Assembly: GCF_016097555.1 (NCBI RefSeq)
Contig: NC_054701.1
Span: 37,267,492 to 37,331,491 of the forward strand
Source: Gigantopelta aegis
Lineage: Eukaryota > Mollusca > Gastropoda > Neomphalida > Peltospiridae
Direction of reading: 5' to 3'
Length of the DNA: 64,000 bases
The translations under genes and the position numbers were made by a program. The notes below the pieces were generated by a model. It searched no databases, was not told the origin of the DNA, and saw nothing but the letters and a program-made list of their open reading frames with translations. The stretch's first letter is position 1. Every line of letters begins with the position of its first letter. Positions 60,486-64,000 of this stretch are shown piece by piece.

Positions 60486-60847
60486 TCGGTGAAGCCTGTA
60501 TTTTACCTAAGTCTACAAAGAGTAACTGCATCCAAATACATGTCCGGACTCTAAAATTTAACCCAAAATAGTTAAGACTGCTCAGCCAAAAGGTTTTTAA
60601 GGTGATTTTGAGCAATTGAACGGGTGCCAAAGTAAAATGCGTTAGACTACTTATAAAAAAATAAACATAAGAATTTTGAACTGCTTCCAAAACGTTTAAA
60701 GTCTAACTATTGAACGGGTGCCAAAGTAAAATGCGTTAGACTACTTATAAAAAAATAAACATAAGAATTTTGAACTGCTTCCAAAACGTTTAAAGTCTAA
60801 CTAGCCCAAAAAAAGAGGTTGTTACCTGTCCTAGGAAAGGTTGGTGT
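60486..60847. other. Spacer 3' of ORF T copy 2, with a 90-bp tandem duplication
   Basis: The block ATTGAACGGGTGCCAAAGTA through CCAAAACGTTTAAAGTCTAA occurs twice (about 60615-60706 and 60711-60802). It precedes GTTACCTGTCCTAGGAAAGG, shared with the other ORF T copies. Confidence 0.7.
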
Positions 60848-62385
60848 CTAGGGGGATCCGATGTAGTCGGTGATCTCGAGATGCAGGAGGAACTGCCGGT
60901 AATCGGAGTCTGCTAACGACTTGGTGATTGGACGGTAGTGAGGACCCGCGACGGTTTTAAGGACACGATGTAATGTCGGGTTGTCCATCTCCGATAGTAG
61001 CAGACCTTGATTAAATCTTCCGTTCCGGCGGATGGTTACGCACACTGCGCTTTGTCCCTCCCGCATCTTGAGCCGGTGCACCGCGAATTCCCCCTTGTTG
61101 AGTCCGTCGGGTAGAGGTTGGTATGCCTGCTCCTTGGGACGACTCATCAGGAGGCGTACGTCTGTGAGATTGGTCTTGACCAGCAGTTGGTAGCGCTGTT
61201 GGAGACGGCCGGCCTGCAGTGACCACTGCTCCACTGGTTCTGTCCCCGGCTGCTGCGGTTGAGAGGGGCGACTTGGCCTGGCTGGAGTGGCACTCGGGGG
61301 AGTGTTCGCCTTCCTCCTCTTCACAACTGGTTCTTTCCGGGCCTGCGCCTCAACGGGTGTCGTCGACTGGATCGGCGACACATCCGGAAGCGCTTGAGTA
61401 GGAACTAGTGCAGGAGGCCGGTTGAACGGGGTGACACAGATGGCTGTGTCAAGCTCGTCCACTTCGTCTTCTTCCTGGGGGACGGAAGCCAAGACAGCCG
61501 GGGCCAGAACCTCTTCCATCTTGGTCGTCTTCCTCGGTTGAGTGGCGTTGGGCGGTCTAACAGAAGGAGTCGCCGCCGGCGGTTTAGCCACCGGTTTTGA
61601 CCCCCCCTGCGCCGCCGCTGGCGCACGTCTCCTTTTCCTCCACCTTCCTTTCTTCTGTACCCGGTCTCCGTACACCCGTGACCCGGTGCCCGTGACCCGG
61701 TGTACGAGACGCGGTATTCAATCAAGTTTCCATAGGTGGCAATTAGTCCCCCCAGGTGGGGGGGGGGGGGGGGGGGGTAATTGCACAGCGCACTCGACAA
61801 CGTCTAGTTGGATAGGCTGCATATTCAAGGCGGGGTATAGCTGCTGGTCCGGACCTAGAGATATTGTCTCTTATACTTTGGCTAAGTCCGAGCCCTTGAT
61901 TGGGATGGCTTTATTGAAACAGGGGAAAATTCTTCTGGGCTAGTAGGTTCCTCCGACTTTACCATAAAAATATGTTCTTCATCGGGTGGCAAATCACTGA
62001 CGTCGCTGGTTACACTAGACTTCATCTCCACCCCCGGGGGGGTGGTGGTGAATCCGAAGGCAAACTAACCGAATCGTCCAAATCGGTATTGAACTCGGGG
62101 TGATAGCAATCTGCAAGAACAGCTCAGAGCTGCTCCTGGTATTGCTCTGGTACCGGCACAGTGTTAGCTTTAGCTGAGGGGATAGAGTAATCTATGGGGT
62201 TGGAATTGGAAATATCTTTGTTAATGTTATCTACTCCATTAGGGTTGATCCAGCTTAGGTCTGCCCGCTATCAGTTGTGTTCAGATTGACGGATTGGTCT
62301 GGATTAGGTTTAGTTTTTCATTATCAATATCAACAAAAGACCCAATACCGGAAATATCATTTAACAAGGAAGGGCAAGCTGCCAT
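60848..62385 (-). pseudogene. Accessory ORF T, copy 2 (longest copy)
   Basis: A probable start, MAACPSLLNDISGIGSFVDI, lies near 62385, behind cassette copy 6. After several stops and shifts the frame reads LGPDQQLYPALNMQPIQLDV, a poly-Pro run from a C-tract, then HLGGLIATYGNLIEYRVSYT. A small duplication of CGGGTCACGGG near 61685 shifts into the frame that holds a basic region (KKGRWRKRRRAPAAAQGG), a long Pro/Thr linker and the C-terminal domain (RYQLLVKTNLTDVRLLM, GQSAVCVTIRRNGRFNQGLL, EMDNPTLHRVLKTVAGPHY), ending IGSP at 60848. It matches copy 1 in order of regions. I do not recognise the family. Position between two cassettes, upstream of LINE 2 ORF1, suggests it is an accessory ORF of the same retroelement. 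Confidence 0.5.
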
Positions 62386-62420
62386 CTTGTCTTGTTGACA
62401 GTTATGATGATGATAACTAG

Positions 62421-62524
62421 TTTAACGTGCCCATATACCACTAGGGTTTCGAACACGCCCATCCCGAGTCCGACCTCCGATAAGATCGGTGGCCTGACTC
62501 GTGATGGAGGGGGGGGGGGGGGAG
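62421..62524 (-). other. Poly-C/double-hairpin cassette, copy 6
   Basis: Nearly identical to copy 1: CCATCCCGAGTC (62459-62470) with GACTCGTGATGG (62496-62507), one mismatch, inner CCGAT/ATCGG. A G run follows on the plus strand. Confidence 0.8.
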
Positions 62525-62879
62525 GAGGGTTGAAAATGGGCAGAATTTTGAAAATAGCAATTAGTAAAAAAGTTAATAGAATAAATAAAAAAAATTAAAA
62601 GGTTACAAGCCAAAAATAAAAAGAATTGACTGCTCGGCCGAATATTTATATAATTTGGAGCATTTTAGAAGGACAGTCCAAAATTAAATAAGAGAAAGAA
62701 GAGAGGATCGGACTATTTAATAATATTTAAAAATAAAGAAGTAATTTCGACATAAAATTTTGAACGCAGATCTAAAAGTTTAAAGTCTGATCAATATGTC
62801 CACGCGAGTGGCCTCGTTAAGGCTGTTTGGGTGCACAGCTTAAAGGGACGAGATGGGTTGCATCCCGTCAAGAAAACCC
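62525..62879 (-). other. Spacer between accessory ORF copy B and cassette copy 6
   Basis: A near-identical repeat of 43532-43867, including GGCCGAATATT and GAGTGGCCTCGTTAAGG. Confidence 0.75.
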
Positions 62880-63220
62880 CTAGATTGACAGTCGATAGAC
62901 GTTGAAGGTGTAGTGCTGTGCTGAAATACAGATCTTGAGAAGCCGAATCCGTCTGAACGAGAGAGAGAGTATCAGACTAGGGTATAGTCCAGTCGTCATG
63001 GTTTGGTATAGTGGTGCAGACGGGCTCGAATCGGGAGGATACGAGATGGTATCACAATAAAACAAAGTAAAGTCACGAAAAAACCCAAGTCGACAATCAG
63101 ATGGAGAAATGACGTGGAGGCAAGGAATCTCGCTAAAGAAGAATCCAACCTGGTGGTGCAGGCTGTCGAAACGAGAAGCGTTCCAGCGTTCAATCAGTTC
63201 CAATGGCCGCATACATCCCA
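62880..63220 (-). pseudogene. Unrecognised accessory ORF (copy B) between two hairpin cassettes
   Basis: The frame MRPLELIERWNASRFDSLHH continues through FFFSEIPCLHVISPSD, then DFTLFYCDTISYPPDSSPSA and PLYQTMTTGLYPSLILSL, to a stop at 62880. Compared with copy A (43868-44300) it keeps the N-terminal join open but lacks about 25 codons in the middle and shifts frame near the end. Function and family are unknown. The block from cassette 7 through this ORF to cassette 6 repeats 43428-44545 in the same order and orientation. Confidence 0.42.
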
Positions 63221-63365
63221 GTACAAAACTTCATTTCGCTGACAAAAACAACGAAATGAAGGCCCCCAAGTCGAGCACTCGAAAGCACGTGCAATGTGCA
63301 CACGCGAAACAAACACGTCTTACCGAGTGGAGCTCCAGACTGGAATGGAATGGAATGGAAACTAT

Positions 63366-63463
63366 ATTTACGTGCCCCTATCCACAGAGGTTCAGGCACG
63401 CCCACCCCGGATTTAGCCTCTGACTTCGCCAGTGACCAATTCCGGGACAGGAGGGGGGGGGGA
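63366..63463 (-). other. Poly-C/double-hairpin cassette, copy 7
   Basis: CCCGGA (63406-63411) with TCCGGG (63441-63446), inner CTGAC/GCCAG with one mismatch. Short hairpin CGTGCC (63371-63376) with GGCACG (63395-63400). A 10-G run follows. Confidence 0.78.
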
Positions 63464-63520
63464 TTGAGTTTGAGGTGGGCGGAATTTGGAATAAAGCCAT
63501 TTAGTGAAGTCCAGCGAGAG

Positions 63521-63581
63521 CGCGGACCAAATAGCAGACACCAAGTGATAGCCGTGTTCTGATTGGCTGAATTTCGATTCC
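63521..63581 (+). promoter_or_regulatory. Recurrent GCGGACC...GATTGGCT block
   Basis: CGCGGACCAAATAGCAGACAC then GCCGTGTTCTGATTGGCTGA and ATTTCGATTCC, at the same place relative to cassette 7 as the block at 60405 has to cassette 5. Confidence 0.45.
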
Positions 63582-63845
63582 TTGGTAAAACTTGTCAAAA
63601 ACCTAAGTCTATTATGAACAACTGCATCCAAAAACATGCCTGGACTCTAAGTTAAGCCAAAATTGGTTAAGACTGCTCGGCCGAAAAGGTTTTAAGATGA
63701 TTTTGAGCAATTGATCGGGCGCCAAAGTAAAATGCGTCAGACTATTTATAAAAAAATAAACATAAGAATTTTGAACTTGTTTAAAGTCCAACTAGCCCAA
63801 AAAGGAGGTTGTTACCTGTCCTAGTTAAGGTTGGCGCAGCAGGAC

Positions 63846-64000
63846 TCATGGCGAGTTGATGGTCTCTTCAGGCTTAAAGTGGAGAAGGGCCGCAACAAAC
63901 AGCTTGTGGTTTCTTTTGACGGCTCCCTTGTAGGTACCCCGGAGTACGATCTTTAGTATGCGTTGTATCGTGGCGTTGGGCATCTCTCGGGTCAGGTAGC
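63846..64000 (-). pseudogene. Accessory ORF T, copy 3, C-terminal part cut by the window edge
   Basis: The minus-strand frame reads YLTREMPNATIQRILKIVL then a variable tail to NSP and TGA at 63846-63848. It aligns with the copy 2 C-terminus (LLLSEMDNPTLHRVLKTVA ... IGSP) position by position, and with copy 1 (FWKIDNRSIHKMLKAVC). This visible part has no stop or frameshift, but the rest is outside the window, so calling it broken is by analogy. It is followed on the minus strand by the shared spacer and cassette copy 7. Confidence 0.55.

Noticed and set aside
43428..63463. Hammerhead or HDV-like ribozyme in the hairpin cassettes
   Set aside because: No CTGATGA...GAAA hammerhead core was found, and the two side-by-side hairpins do not show the HDV double-pseudoknot arrangement by eye; a covariance search would be decisive.

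Overview
The window is AT-rich animal genomic DNA, most likely from a mollusc or another lophotrochozoan. That is inferred from intron-bearing genes, one recognisable animal membrane-protein gene, tRNA-derived SINEs of a kind common in molluscs, THAP/SWIM DNA transposons and I-type LINEs. It is dominated by repeats. I see one convincing host protein exon (a TMEM45/DUF716-family protein, minus strand, about 5.7-6.6 kb), one PHD-like zinc-finger ORF (43.1-43.4 kb) and no bacterial-type genes, rRNA or canonical tRNA genes.

Layout. 0-5 kb: microsatellites, a pogo-like MITE, a SINE and a decayed mobile-type gene. 5-6.7 kb: the TMEM45-like exon, whose C-terminal codons and stop are repeated as a downstream minisatellite. 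7-18.3 kb: SINE pieces, MITEs, an interstitial TTAGGG tract between inverted repeats, and a 2.3-kb element with clustered TTCGTCCAC motifs and a 9-bp target duplication. 19.0-22.9 kb: a two-gene IS4EU/ISL2EU-type transposon that keeps its SWIM and THAP-HTH ends but has lost both catalytic domains.

25.5-42.0 kb is the most striking structure: a 16.4-kb foldback element flanked by the 9-bp direct repeat GAGAAAACT. Its arms are terminal inverted repeats followed by arrays of a ~194-bp satellite, about 26 units on the left and 17 in opposite orientation on the right. The 7.3-kb centre has no recognisable transposase and is filled with SINEs and other repeats. The architecture resembles Drosophila Foldback and MULE elements, but I know of no description of this one.

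42-64 kb: a nest of related I-superfamily LINE copies (ORF1 with CCHC knuckles; ORF2 with endonuclease, reverse transcriptase and RNase H), with accessory ORFs and leader segments. Between the ORFs, seven copies of a ~100-nt cassette recur: a poly-C run, a long hairpin, a short hairpin and a TTAAAC-like end. The stems differ in sequence but keep their pairing, which points to a selected structured RNA. Order along the minus strand is leader or accessory ORF, cassette, accessory ORF, cassette, ORF1, ORF2, so the cassette may be a leader, ribozyme or internal-entry module. All retroelement ORFs are broken by frameshifts or stops and look inactive.
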